Shown here: positions 43,831 through 53,272 of the stretch, one piece after another | Layout of the letters: every line of letters begins with the position of its first letter | How positions within the stretch are numbered: position 1 is the stretch's first letter | Source: Isoetes taiwanensis | Lineage: Eukaryota > Streptophyta > Lycopodiopsida > Isoetales > Isoetaceae | Direction: 5' to 3' | Length of the DNA stretch: 64,000 nt | Assembly (NCBI GenBank): GCA_021234155.1 | Contig: JAJEKV010000003.1 | Span: 12,087,819-12,151,818, forward strand | Made by a program: the position numbers and the translations under genes | The notes under the pieces: generated by a model | What the model saw: the letters and a program-made list of their open reading frames with translations, nothing else | Database searches by the model: none | Told to the model about the DNA's origin: nothing

Positions 43831-45031
43831 TTATCTCCGGTGTACACACCCAAGATCTTTGAAATGTTTTTCGTCCCATTTGCATGCTCTTGGCGCGGGA
43901 TAGTCCAAAGAGAAATAGAATATGAGAAACGAAGATATGAAATGAATGCTGCATGGAGCAACTAGGATAGGTTCATTATTAGCAAAGCCATTACTACAAA
44001 ACACACATCCATGCACATATATGAATTTTTCTTCTTCGGAGAGATCACTAAGCTTGTTTTGGGCTGAAGGAGAATCATTGCGAGAATGCATCATGTACTT
44101 ATGCATATCATCAAGGCGTCTGCGAACACTCAAACCGAACTTTGTGAGCCTCCTCAAGTTACGCAATCCTCTTTTCACATAACTCCTTTTCCCGAATGGC
44201 TTTCTCCAATGGCTCCTGAATTCTCTTGACATTTCTTCCTTCCCCGATTCTATCCCTCATCAAAAGGTCAACCTCTTCTTTGCACGCCTTGATGTCTCTC
44301 TTATTACGCTTGGCGTGCCGTCGAGAACACTATTGATGTCTTCTTGTATCTGTGCTAGGTCCTCTTCATGTGCATCCTTTCTTCCTGAAATCTTATTTAT
44401 ATTGTCATGTAGTTCTGCCTGCTGAATTTTCAGTTCTTCAACCTTGGAACTCTTCATGACACTGCTGCAACAGAGTTTCTGCAAATTCAAGCTCTTCCTT
44501 AGGGTAAAATCCTTGCTGAAATTTAGGAACCTTGGATGTGGATTTAGAGGTCCCAATTTCTTCTGTAATAGCAGATTCTTTTGCTCTTCCCTTTGCCAAA
44601 TCTTTGGCCAAAACTTTAAAAGTATCCCAATCTACTTTTTTACCTGTCAATTGAAGGGCAAATGCACGAGCAAAGTACTCAGGTACATGGCGATTTGTGA
44701 CCTCCCGCTTACCAAAAACAATTTCATAATATTTGTAGAAGTTCTCGGCCCACTCTGGCTTCATACTAGATTCTTTGAACCCCCATATGTCTTTGCGCCC
44801 CCACTGCTCGTCCATGATCTGTTGTAAATCTGGAAAAATTTCATCTGCATTGACACATCTTACATGCTTTGCTTCCACAACAGCGGGTTCTTCACAAATA
44901 AATCTTCTTTTTGGCCTTGATTCCTCAAAAGCTTGAACCTTCCTCTTGTTTTTTTCGGCTTTCTTGCTAGAATCGACTGTTTTCAAATTCTTGTTTAATC
45001 TGGGTGACTTCAGGGAGGCAAAGGCATCCAT
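43831..45031 (-). pseudogene. RING-like/coiled-coil gene reading inward from the right end of the 23-kb element
   Basis: From the ATG at 45031: basic N-terminus (RKVQAFEESRPKRRFICEE), DIWGFKESSMKPEWAENFYK, then HVPEYFARAFALQLTGKKVD. A frameshift near 44450 leads to coiled coil (SSKVEELKIQQAELHDNINK). Another shift and a stop follow (EPLEKAIREKELCEKRIA), then HSRNDSPSAQNKLSDLSEEE and CVFCSNGF..ILVAPCSIHF, a possible partial zinc-binding site; the second half of a RING is not evident. The corresponding gene in the second element (54500..53273) shares the FALxFxxx..VDW/INW region and has a fuller Cys/His cluster. The function is unknown. Confidence 0.5.
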
Positions 45032-45336
45032 TGCTTGGATTTGGGCAAGGATTTCGAGGAAGAAGAATAAGTTACAGTCGAATTACTTCATTGATCACTC
45101 ACAAACACAAAAAATTGGAACGGCGGCAAATTTTTTTTCCTAAACAGGAAACTCTTCGCAATCTCCCTCCGAAAAATTGCAATGAAGGTCCGTTCTGGTT
45201 GCCACTGCCACTCATAATTTTGAATTGCTGACGTGGCTACTCCTAATGATTACATATCCCAACTAACTAAAATTCAAAAAAATAACAAAAACGGGTGCCT
45301 ACATGACATTATACATAATGTAAGGGCATCTTTTTT

Positions 45337-45360
45337 AGACACCCTAGCTTTCTTTTACCC
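45337..45360 (-). repeat. Right terminal inverted repeat of the 23-kb element
   Basis: Exact reverse complement of 22377..22400, followed by AGGT. Confidence 0.92.
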
Positions 45361-45364
45361 AGGT

Positions 45365-46920
45365 ATGATAGAGCCATTTATGATTCAAGTTGTGAAGCTG
45401 GATGGAAGCTTGTTCCCGGCAGAATCATAAGTATTTATATTTATTTTTTTAATTATTTCCATGCATTTTATAATAGTTTACATTTCTTGTGCAGGCTTCA
45501 GGATTTGTTTAAGAGATCTGGTTAGATGTGAACAGAAGCGGCATATTGCAGAAACTGGGTATTGCGGAACCGAGTTTTAACTGAGACTTCATGAGAGCCA
45601 GATTGGCTTGTGTTGCTGCCATGCGACGCTCTAGGATGACTCCAGAGGTATGTAAAAAGAGAAAAAAAGATGGACGAGATCTCATTCAAAATGAAAAAGC
45701 ATTATTGGCGGACATTGACCATTCAATAAATCATTCTAAAGATAAAACTTTTCTTATATTTAATTTCATATTTATTTTCTGTTATTTAAGTACATGTTTC
45801 TAATATTGTGTTTTGCAGGTTTGCAAAAGAGGATAATGTTTTATTGTGTTTCTAGATTTGAAATTAGAGGTGAAAAGAACTAGCAGTTCGAAGGTTTCTG
45901 ATTTTACTATAGGTTCCGAGAATGAGAAAGAGTTTGGTGGAGTATAATGAGCGGTTGTCCAAGGCATATGACGTCAGCATAGATAGGTACCAGGAAGAGA
46001 GTTTCAGAATGCCGCTTCGTGTGTTTGAACAAGATGTTATTCTAAGCTTCAAGCAATTTTTTCGACACTATCTTGTTGTGGCTGATGATTCCTATTGGTT
46101 ATTCAAGCAACCAATAATTTCACCTCGCAAACTTGTAAGCATTCAATTTTTTGTTGTGTTTCTTTTTTGTTATATATTTCTAGCAGTGTTGTTTGACAGG
46201 CATGGTATAATGTGAAACATCACTTTAATGGAAGAAAAATATCACAATGGCTCAAGTACATAATAAAGTTGATTGGGATTGACAGTTCATTTAGCAATAA
46301 GAGTGGAACAACTTTAGTTTCAAGGTTAATTCGTGCTGGTCATAGGATGTCAGAAGCATTCCACAGGTACTTGTCCATTTCTTTTCATTATTCTTTCTAT
46401 TTTTTTATTATTATTAGTATTGGTAGAATGTTCCTGTTTTTTTTTTTTAGTTTATTAATGTAAACTATTTTGCGGATATGACAAGTGCGCAGAACTGCAG
46501 GTTAAAGCAACAATGGAAATAGCAGGACAGTCGTTCAATCCTGACGGGTCTAGGTGGCTATACGAGGATGTCTATAAGGATGGGCTGCAGAAATACGATA
46601 AAGTTCAGAATGGAGCGACAGTTCAAAATGCCTTATATGGTATCTCTCCTTCTGCTTCAATTCCTTCTCATGCTGGTACAGTACTACAGCCCATTGATCA
46701 GTAGTTGATCAAGAAAGACAGTGTAGTAAGCGCAGGAACTGCCATGGAACATGTAGGAGTTTCTCCCATGGAAAATGTAGGAGTTGCAGGTGACATTCAG
46801 GCAGTTGAAGCAAATAATGATCTTGCAGATGGCGCTTTCCTCAATTGCCATTGGGAATCTTTGGAACAGGCTGCACATGAGCATCAGATTGCCATGAATA
46901 TCTCTGGCGGCAAGTTTTAG
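45365..46920 (+). pseudogene. Crypton-like gene copy A, 3' exons (tyrosine recombinase core)
   Basis: Continues the exon broken at 22376: MIEPFMIQVVKLDGSLFPAE. The donor that should follow is ATAAGT, where copy B has GTAAGT. Exon near 45496..45648: LQDLFKRSG, stops/shift, LQKLGIAEPSFN and RARLACVAAMRRSRMTPE. Exon 45914..46134: YNERLSKAYDVSIDRYQEES, QDVILSFKQFFRHYL, donor GTAAGC. Exon 46199..46365: AWYNVKHHFNGRKISQWLKY, SFSNKSGTTLVSRLIRAGHR and MSEAFHR, matching the C-terminal half of Crypton recombinases (usual N-H-S-G..R..L..AG then GHRS). Here the conserved His reads Lys. Last exon 46492..46920, with one TAG at 46702. Confidence 0.6.
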
Positions 46921-47480
46921 AATTGCGTCTTTAATTTCTATCGTAAAAGTTAGGCCTGTTGTTCTAATACTCTTGTATGAATTTGATATATTGTCATATT
47001 TTGTGCTCTCGTATATGCAGACTGAAATACTGGATATGATCTCTGATATGTTTTGTGCAACTGAAATACTGGAATGATCCGTAATGTTTGTATTATGATT
47101 TGTGCATGTGAAATAGTGGAATATAATCTGTGATTTGTGTATATCATCTCTGTAACTCATTGTGAAATGACCTGTAAAATGATGTACTGATTATCAGTGT
47201 GAAATGAGCAATGTGTAATGACCAGTGTTAAATGATGTGTATGATCTATAAATGTGTCTAAAATGATCCGTAAAATTTTGTGTAGAATGATATGTCCATG
47301 TGAAGTATTGGAATGCAACTGAAAAACTAGAATGCAAGTGATACAACTAAAAAATAAAATGGAAGTGAAAAAATGGAGAGTATATAGTCTACATGTCAAC
47401 CCAAAAAAAAGGACAGGTGTCAGCACCAAATTGAATATGGCGAAGGATGACACTAAGTGTAGTATACGTCAATGGATCTG
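46921..47480. other. Intergenic low-complexity stretch
   Basis: Degenerate repeats of TGAAATACTGGAAT and AATGATCTGTAA type; probably 3' flank of the recombinase gene. No gene was recognised. Confidence 0.5.
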
Positions 47481-48448
47481 TCAATCAGTTATTTCAACAC
47501 ATCGATCGTGAGGCTTGTTCTGCTCCTTGGGAACCGTTATAGTAAGAACACCGCTAGCTATTTGAGCTTTCACCTCATCAAGCTTGATATTATCTGGAAT
47601 CCGAAAATTCCTGCGGAAACTGCCCTTACCACGCCCCGTTTCGTGCCATTTGTCTGTTTCCTGCACATCCTCTTTCTTCCTCTCTCCAAAAATTTGCAAA
47701 ATACGGCCATCCTCAATCTGAACTTTAATTTCATCTTTCTTCAAACCTGTCATAAAACAGCAATTAATTTAAATCCAAAGCAACGCAAATTTATATAGAA
47801 CGGGATCATGGAGGCAGCCGAAGATCTTGAAGATTTTCAATAACCGTATAAATAAGAACACAGAAGAAAAGAAATGGAACCTAAAGATTTCCAATAAAGT
47901 TCTATCTATGGTCATAGATAGAGGACAGGAAATTGGATCCTAAGGATTTCAGTTAAACAAAGATTAAGCCATACATAAGTATAAGCTACCTAAAGATTTC
48001 AGTAACAGTATAAACAAGAACGCAGAGGAAAGGAAATGCATTTTAAAGATTTGCAATAAGAGCACAAAAAGAAAAGAACATTGGATTCCAGATATCCTCG
48101 AAGGATTAAAAGAATATCCTGGATTCTAACAGGCCAACAATGGCATTGGATCCTGCAATATTACAATTACAAGAGGAACGCATAAATTCCCGGAGCAGGT
48201 AAGTTATACAGCCATTCCAAGAATTACAATATTTTAGTAAGTAAGTACATACCGGGCAAATCCACTGTGAAAACATGAGCTTCAGAAGTTTCCAACCAGT
48301 CTACACGAACAAACCAGCCAACACGAACTTTGGGCAGGGCGCACACGTCCCTTGCAGAATACTCAGACGGAGGCAAAGGATCCGAACGCGCAAGAAAATC
48401 AGAGGTAGCCAATGCCACGCCGTTACCAACATTTGAAGGTAACGCCAT
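47481..48448 (-). CDS. Small heat-shock protein (HSP20/alpha-crystallin domain), two exons, intact
   Basis: Exon 1 is 48448..48253 and exon 2 is 47746..47481, joined at G/GTATGT...TGACAG/GT in phase 1, giving 153 residues. The N-terminal arm is short (FLARSDPLPPSEYSARDVCA). The alpha-crystallin domain begins VRVDWLETSEAHVFTVDLPG and continues LKKDEIKVQIEDGRILQIFG, then FRRNFRIPDNIKLDEVKAQI and the family signature GVLTITVPK. The length is typical for plant cytosolic sHSPs, which hold unfolding proteins as oligomeric chaperones. There is no organelle-targeting peptide and no C-terminal I-x-I/V beyond VEIT. A heat-shock element lies about 80 bp upstream. This is the only clearly intact host gene in the window. 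Confidence 0.93.
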
Positions 48449-48524
48449 AGCCTAGATCAAACAAACAAACAAACAATGCCACTCAAATTTGACAGTATCC
48501 GAGTGGGAAACTGAACGGGAGATG

Positions 48525-48541
48525 CTCTGGAATATTCTGGA
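48525..48541 (-). promoter_or_regulatory. Heat-shock element upstream of the HSP20 gene
   Basis: The minus strand reads TCCAGAATATTCCAGAG, three alternating nGAAn/nTTCn units in correct phase, 77-93 bp from the ATG. No clear TATA box was seen between it and the start. Confidence 0.7.
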
Positions 48542-49019
48542 CGCGTGCATCTCACCACGCGTGAACTCATTGCATGCACGCCTGGCCATCATTTCATGCA
48601 CGCGTGGCAACATTTTGATCCCGCGTGGCTATAAGTTAAAATCTTTTTTGCCAACGTGGAGTGAATGACTAGCCTACGTGGTGATCTATATAATATTTAA
48701 TCTCTCCCCCGAGAGAGTGGCACATAGAGTGTCATCTTATGGTCAACCACGGGGCTCTAATTTTAGTATTTATACATATTCTTAAAATATAGCCATTAAG
48801 TTTAAGTTTGCCCAATTTGTTTCGTATTGTGGAAGGGTTTTCTCGCACTGGTTGGGAATACGATTCCCTTATCGTATTGTATACAACCCCGTACATTTTT
48901 CAGGGATTGAGGTGCTTGTTGCAAATTTTCTATTTGAGGCTTCGCTGGATTGATATTTTTGCAATGGTTCCAAAAGGGGAAGAAATCTTGTGAAATTGGG
49001 AAAGATTTGGAACAGGGAG

Positions 49020-49109
49020 ATGATGGTCCCTAGTGAATGGCATGTTGACTATTTCGGCGAGGGGCTTTACATTTTCGCCGGATCATTGGCGGCGGCATGG
49101 AGTGCCCAG
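49020..49109 (+). CDS. Possible exon of an unrecognised gene
   Basis: From the ATG at 49020: VPSEWHVDYFGEGLYIFAGS then LAAAWSAQ at a donor CAG/GTGAGG. A second exon-like stretch follows the acceptor TTCTTGCAG at 50014: NLSVEFKPAKESFFLLVPAS, VDKTHLLYQKFALRVSKHQT, then a TAG at 50194. The phases do not agree with a simple join of the two. The 900 bp between them contain a SINE-like repeat. These may be gene fragments. Low confidence. Confidence 0.25.
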
Positions 49110-49444
49110 GTGAGGGAATTTTGTTTTTGTGTTTGCTTGTCTTTCTGTCTTGCTTTTCCAGTAGGTCGAGCATAGAGGAGCTGTTGCGGCAGGCAGGTCA
49201 GGGTTTTGGTCTGAAAATTTAAATTTTCAGGAATGGAGGGCAGAGGCCATAGACGGAGTTCGAGCACAGCCAGAGATGGCTTATAGGGAGTCTGTGGTTT
49301 TTCCAGCCTTGAGTTGTCCGGGATCTGCACCATTGGCATTTTTCCTTGGGATCCTCCCATTTGTGTTTTGTTGTTTTTGTTCGAATCCCACAGTCGGAGT
49401 CTGCAACATGGGCAATAGAGCTTGTGCTTAAGGTCTTTTTCTTG

Positions 49445-49810
49445 ATTTTGAAATATGAAACGCGATTTCGCCTAAGGTTTTGAGGGAATATTGAACCTCT
49501 ATACGGCTTTGCCTAAGATTTTAGAATATGAAATACGGGGGCTCGAACCTCTACTAAAATAATTCAATGCAGCTTTGCCTAAGATTTTAGAATAGGCTCG
49601 AACCTCTACTAAAATAATTCAATGTCTTAATAAGACTACTTTAACCAATGTACCCAGTGAGCTAATGTGATTATTTTTTATCTTGAATCAATAGTTTTTT
49701 ATAACAACCTATTCAATTGTTTTAAGGATATATGGTCTATAGTTTCAGAAATTGTTATTTTTACAGCCATATCAAATCCCCCTAGAACCCCCTGTTATTT
49801 TGCTGCATAT
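49445..49810 (-). mobile_element. Solo copy of the SINE-like unit that forms the 58.5-64 kb array
   Basis: On minus it has an A-box-like TTAGCTCACTGGGTA (49651..49665) and a B-box-like GGTTCGAGC (49541..49549, partly duplicated at 49591..49605), in tRNA order. It ends on plus with AACCCCCTGTTATTTTGCTG, and the rest matches the array unit closely. Confidence 0.6.
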
Positions 49811-50498
49811 TCAACTCAACAATCACTCGCATTACAATGAACTATCACGCCAATTCTCGTTCCCATGCTGATATAATCTTTTAGGTTGCCCCAAAGGGGC
49901 AAACACTTGTTTAATGGTGTGTAGGAACTTGAGAACATTCCCTTGACTCCCAAGTCATTTAATGTACAAAATATTTCTAAACTATTAGTTTTCTTTTTGG
50001 GAATATTCTTGCAGGTAATTTGTCGGTGGAGTTCAAGCCCGCCAAAGAATCCTTTTTCCTACTTGTTCCTGCTTCTGCGGTGGACAAGACACATCTATTA
50101 TATCAAAAATTTGCACTTAGGGTATCGAAGCATCAAACTTCAATGGAAGTGCATTGCAGATATACAGAGCTGGATCTTTGCATGTTGCACCTGTAGGTTA
50201 GTTTGTCGATTATCCATTATCCAGCCCATTTCATGCATTCTCTGCACTAGTTTAGTGATATTCTTGCTATCATCTAGCACAACAACAAAATGACCATTTA
50301 GTTAACAACATGGAAATGTGACGTATTTGTCACGTGACGTCACATTTGGCACGACTGAGTCACATCACCGTCATGTGTACTGTAACAAACGTGATGTCAC
50401 GTCCACTATACGTCACATGCGATGTAGATTGCGACGTCGTGACATGACAAAGCGGACATTTGGCACCACGCTGCTATGAAGAGGTTGCATTTGTCACG

Positions 50499-50528
50499 GG
50501 GTGTAAATATGGTAATGCTACCCAAAAA
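50499..50528 (+). repeat. Left inverted repeat of the 4.3-kb element, with subterminal repeats
   Basis: 30 bp, an exact inverted match to 54733..54762. Inward to 50586, GTGCT(T) occurs about five times, and similar copies lie at 54690..54728. Confidence 0.93.
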
Positions 50529-50828
50529 GCACTGTCCGGACAAGTGCTGTAAGTGCTTTAGGTGCTTTACCCTCGAGTGCTTTTTCGTTCAACGCCATCG
50601 TTTGATGATTACTCCAGAAATAGAACGGATCATCCCGTGGAGATAGGGATCGATGACATGGATGATCCCGCGCGAATTGGGAGATGAATTTTCATGTTTG
50701 GCGGGATTTCTAGATGGCCGGATTCTTGGAGGGAAATTCTTGGTTGTCATTCTTTCGAAGATTTCCTGTAACGAGATTTTCCTGGCTGTCTTCAATTCCA
50801 ATCCAATTCAATCTTTGATCTGTTCTCA

Positions 50829-51383
50829 TGGCTGATAATTCACTTGCAATTCTCAATCCGAATGCCAATCCCAATTCTAATTCGAGAGCATTCTTGTCGG
50901 GGAAAGGAGAATTTATCCGGATTTTGAAGCCAAGAGGAAGAGAGAGAATCGAGAAAGAGATTGAAACTAAAGGAAAAAGAAAACATTGCACCAAATGAGA
51001 AGAAGAGAAAACATTTTCTCAGTGATAGAAGGTTGCAAGAGCTGTCAAAAGAGCTAACTGACTCTTTTAATCACATTGTGAGGAATGTTTCAGAGGATTT
51101 AGACAAAGAGAGAATTCTTCAAAGACTTTTGAAGAAAAATACACATTTACCATTGCAAGGAGAGTTACCAGATCCCAAGAACCTGGCTGTAATGCATACC
51201 ATGATTTCCAATGTCCGAGAGACAATGCAGGCCCAAAAAATGCAAAGAAAAACTGATATTTTGCAAGCAAGAAAGAGCACTCTACAAATGGCAGCCTGTT
51301 CGGGCCCAGGGATCAATCAATCTGCAATTTCAAGGGTTCTATCTATTCCACGAAAAACTGTTGCCATACATCTGCACAGTTAA
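50829..51383 (+). pseudogene. Transposase-like N-terminal fragment, HTH-like, in the 4.3-kb element
   Basis: From the ATG at 50829: ADNSLAILNPNANPNSNSRA and a basic stretch. After a one-base shift near 50980 comes NEKKRKHFLSDRRLQELSKE, LTDSFNHIVRNVSEDLDKER, ILQRLLKKNTHLPLQGELPD, AVMHTMISNVRETMQAQKMQ and a helix-turn-helix-like GINQSAISRVLSIPRKTVAI before a TAA. The order (charged helix, LxVxxxI..VR/IR, then HTH) parallels 22740..23130 in the large element. Downstream to 51600 are two short repeats with CAAAATGGAGGCAAATCTGC and no further transposase sequence. Confidence 0.5.
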
Positions 51384-51747
51384 CTTTGCAATTTCAAGAA
51401 AATTCATACGAGAACACATAATGAAAGAGAATGAAGATATATTACATTGCAAGATGGTACAAAATTCTTGTGTAGTTACAAAATGGAGGCAAATCTGCAC
51501 TCTCATAGTATCTGTACAAAATGGAGGCAAATCTGCACTCACATCGTTACATGCCTCTATGTAACAAAATTGAGGCAATTTACAAAGTTTATACCAGGAT
51601 CAGGAATCTAAAAACTTCTGTAGATGAACCAACTGGTCTGCACTGAAGACATTTCGATGTGCATCAACTAACCACTGAATCTGGCCCTTGCAGTATGCTT
51701 TGACCAGCCGGTTTCTTATCTGCTCAATGTCCTGGCTGAATAATTCT

Positions 51748-52455
51748 TCAAGAACACCCAGAAAATACTTGTATAACATTACGCTCTAGTGTTATTCTTG
51801 ATCTGACTAAAGTATCTTCAGCATGTGACACCTGTCTAAGTATTGGAAGCAAATAAACATCCAGAATTTCATCAGTTGGCTGACAGGTGAAAGTAGGCAC
51901 CATGATGGAAGTAAATGGTGGGGACAGAAATGTCTTGTAAACCTCATCATCTGCAATAATTACATTTCTGCCATACTCAGGGAAAGCTGCATATACCTTA
52001 TGGAGTGGCTTCATAAAAATAGGATTAGAAGACTCCAAAGGATACTTGAAAGGCATCTCATCACAGAAACTCTGGTCCCAAATGAAGATGAATTTGTCTT
52101 TCTTAGCAGGACATAGGACATCAAGCACCTCATGAACATTAAATCTGTTCATAGAGGACCAAATGGCTAAGTCATACCAGTAAGATGCTTCCTCCAAGAA
52201 AGCATGTACTCCCGGCCTGAATACAACTACTTTGTTAGTTGTTGATGATTTTAATAATTGAGGGTTTATCTTTTTAAGATCATCCCTCAATTGATTGCTT
52301 CTTCTAAAGCTCTTCACGAGAACGCCATTAAGATCTAGAATCAGCAATCTCTTTTGCCTAATAACAATTGGCAGTGCAGTGGAACTTGAAGCTACATTTA
52401 CACTTTGTACTTCAGTGGACCTAACATTCACAACATTAATCAAGTGAATACACAC
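51748..52455 (-). CDS. HAD (FCP1/NIF-type) phosphatase-like domain in the 4.3-kb element
   Basis: 235 codons, open. QKRLLILDLNGVLVKSFRRS holds motif I, again with DLN in place of DxD. Then come VVFRPGVHAFLEEASYWYDL, AIWSSMNRFNVHEVLDVLCP, FIFIWDQSFC and motif IV NVIIADDEVYKTF. It is clearly homologous to the exon at 37818..38457 by shared order and by WSSM, IWDQS and the acidic motif IV. The frame runs out in VFSGCS. The true start is unclear: an intron acceptor may precede it near 52440, linking it to the basic ORF upstream. Confidence 0.75.
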   Translation of the reverse strand: MCIHLINVVNVRSTEVQSVNVASSSTALPIVIRQKRLLILDLNGVLVKSFRRSNQLRDDLKKINPQLLKSSTTNKVVVFRPGVHAFLEEASYWYDLAIWSSMNRFNVHEVLDVLCPAKKDKFIFIWDQSFCDEMPFKYPLESSNPIFMKPLHKVYAAFPEYGRNVIIADDEVYKTFLSPPFTSIMVPTFTCQPTDEILDVYLLPILRQVSHAEDTLVRSRITLERNVIQVFSGCS

Positions 52456-52786
52456 CCAAATTCAAGTACAAATATTGAGATTAAATTAAAAAAGCACAAG
52501 ACCTAGAAGTTAATTGGGATACATTTAAGTCCGCATCACTTTGGACTACTTGGTCACTCCCTGAAGATTACAGAAGACAACTCAAATAATGAATACAATA
52601 ATTTAAGAATTCAAATTAAACAATCAGGAATGAATTATTCTGCTCAAGGGGATGTTGTTATTCTCCCTCATGGATTCAATCATTGCTGCAAGTTTTGTAC
52701 CTTTTGCTTGTACAGATAGTGCTGCAGCTTGTACATTTGGTGCAGGTTCTAGTATTGGCTGCTCTTCATGAACTTCTTTTGAACTT

Positions 52787-53185
52787 TCAAACCACTCTTT
52801 TGCAATATCGGCAAAGGGTTGAGTTTATGTTGTCCATGACATCCTTCTCAACCTCTTCTTCATTGCCTTGCAAGTTCTGTTGCCCTGCATCATTCCCATC
52901 ATTCTTTTGACCTCTCCCTCTCAAAGGATACTTTCTAGTAACCTTGGCTTGGGTCTGAACAGCTGCTTTGGCCTTGCCACCTCCTTTCTTTTTGCTAGTC
53001 TCTTCTTTATTCAATGTCTTCTTTTCCTTCCATGTCTTCTTCACAACCACATCAGCTTTTTCTTCTTGATCTTGCTTCTGCTTCTTCCTGGTTGGAGTGT
53101 CTAAGACATACTCAATCTCCTCATCTGAAGCAGCCTTTGTTTCTTCCTGAAATTTACTGCCACTTCTTAAGCGCATTGGGGTCAC
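52787..53185 (-). CDS. Lys/Arg/Glu-rich ORF between the RING-like and HAD regions
   Basis: 132 codons (MRLRSGSKFQEETKAASDEE, TPTRKKQKQDQEEK, RKYPLRGRGQKNDGNDAGQQ). Low-complexity and basic, probably a nuclear linker. It may join the RING-like gene and the HAD domain into one transcript. Confidence 0.4.
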   Translation of the reverse strand: MTPMRLRSGSKFQEETKAASDEEIEYVLDTPTRKKQKQDQEEKADVVVKKTWKEKKTLNKEETSKKKGGGKAKAAVQTQAKVTRKYPLRGRGQKNDGNDAGQQNLQGNEEEVEKDVMDNINSTLCRYCKRVV

Positions 53186-53272
53186 CTGTCCCGAACATTC
53201 TCTGTTTCAATATCGAGAATCATCCCCGACATGTCTCAACCTTCTTCTCTTAGTTGCTAGTAGAAGGGGACT

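Larger units (their letters stand above)
22377..45360. mobile_element. Giant DNA element (22,984 bp) with 24-bp terminal inverted repeats and a 4-bp target duplication
   Basis: The left end reads GGGTAAAAGAAAGCTAGGGT at 22377 and the right end is its exact reverse complement ending at 45360; the match is 24 bp. AGGT flanks both ends (22373..22376, 45361..45364). Removing 22377..45360 plus one AGGT rejoins LKEFTG to MIEPFMIQVV in frame, as the uninterrupted homologue at 4309..4773 predicts. Contents: a transposase-like gene entering from the left, an acidic protein gene, a ParB/methyltransferase/HAD gene, a possible Ulp1-like gene, a coiled-coil gene and a RING-like gene entering from the right. 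Other repeats are nested inside (foldback 23791..24803, transposase fragment 28574..29919). Confidence 0.85.

Noticed and set aside
22377-45360. Maverick/Polinton or Helitron identity
   Set aside because: No protein-primed DNA polymerase, packaging ATPase or capsid-like gene was seen, and the duplication is 4 bp, not 6. True terminal inverted repeats and a target duplication exclude a Helitron.
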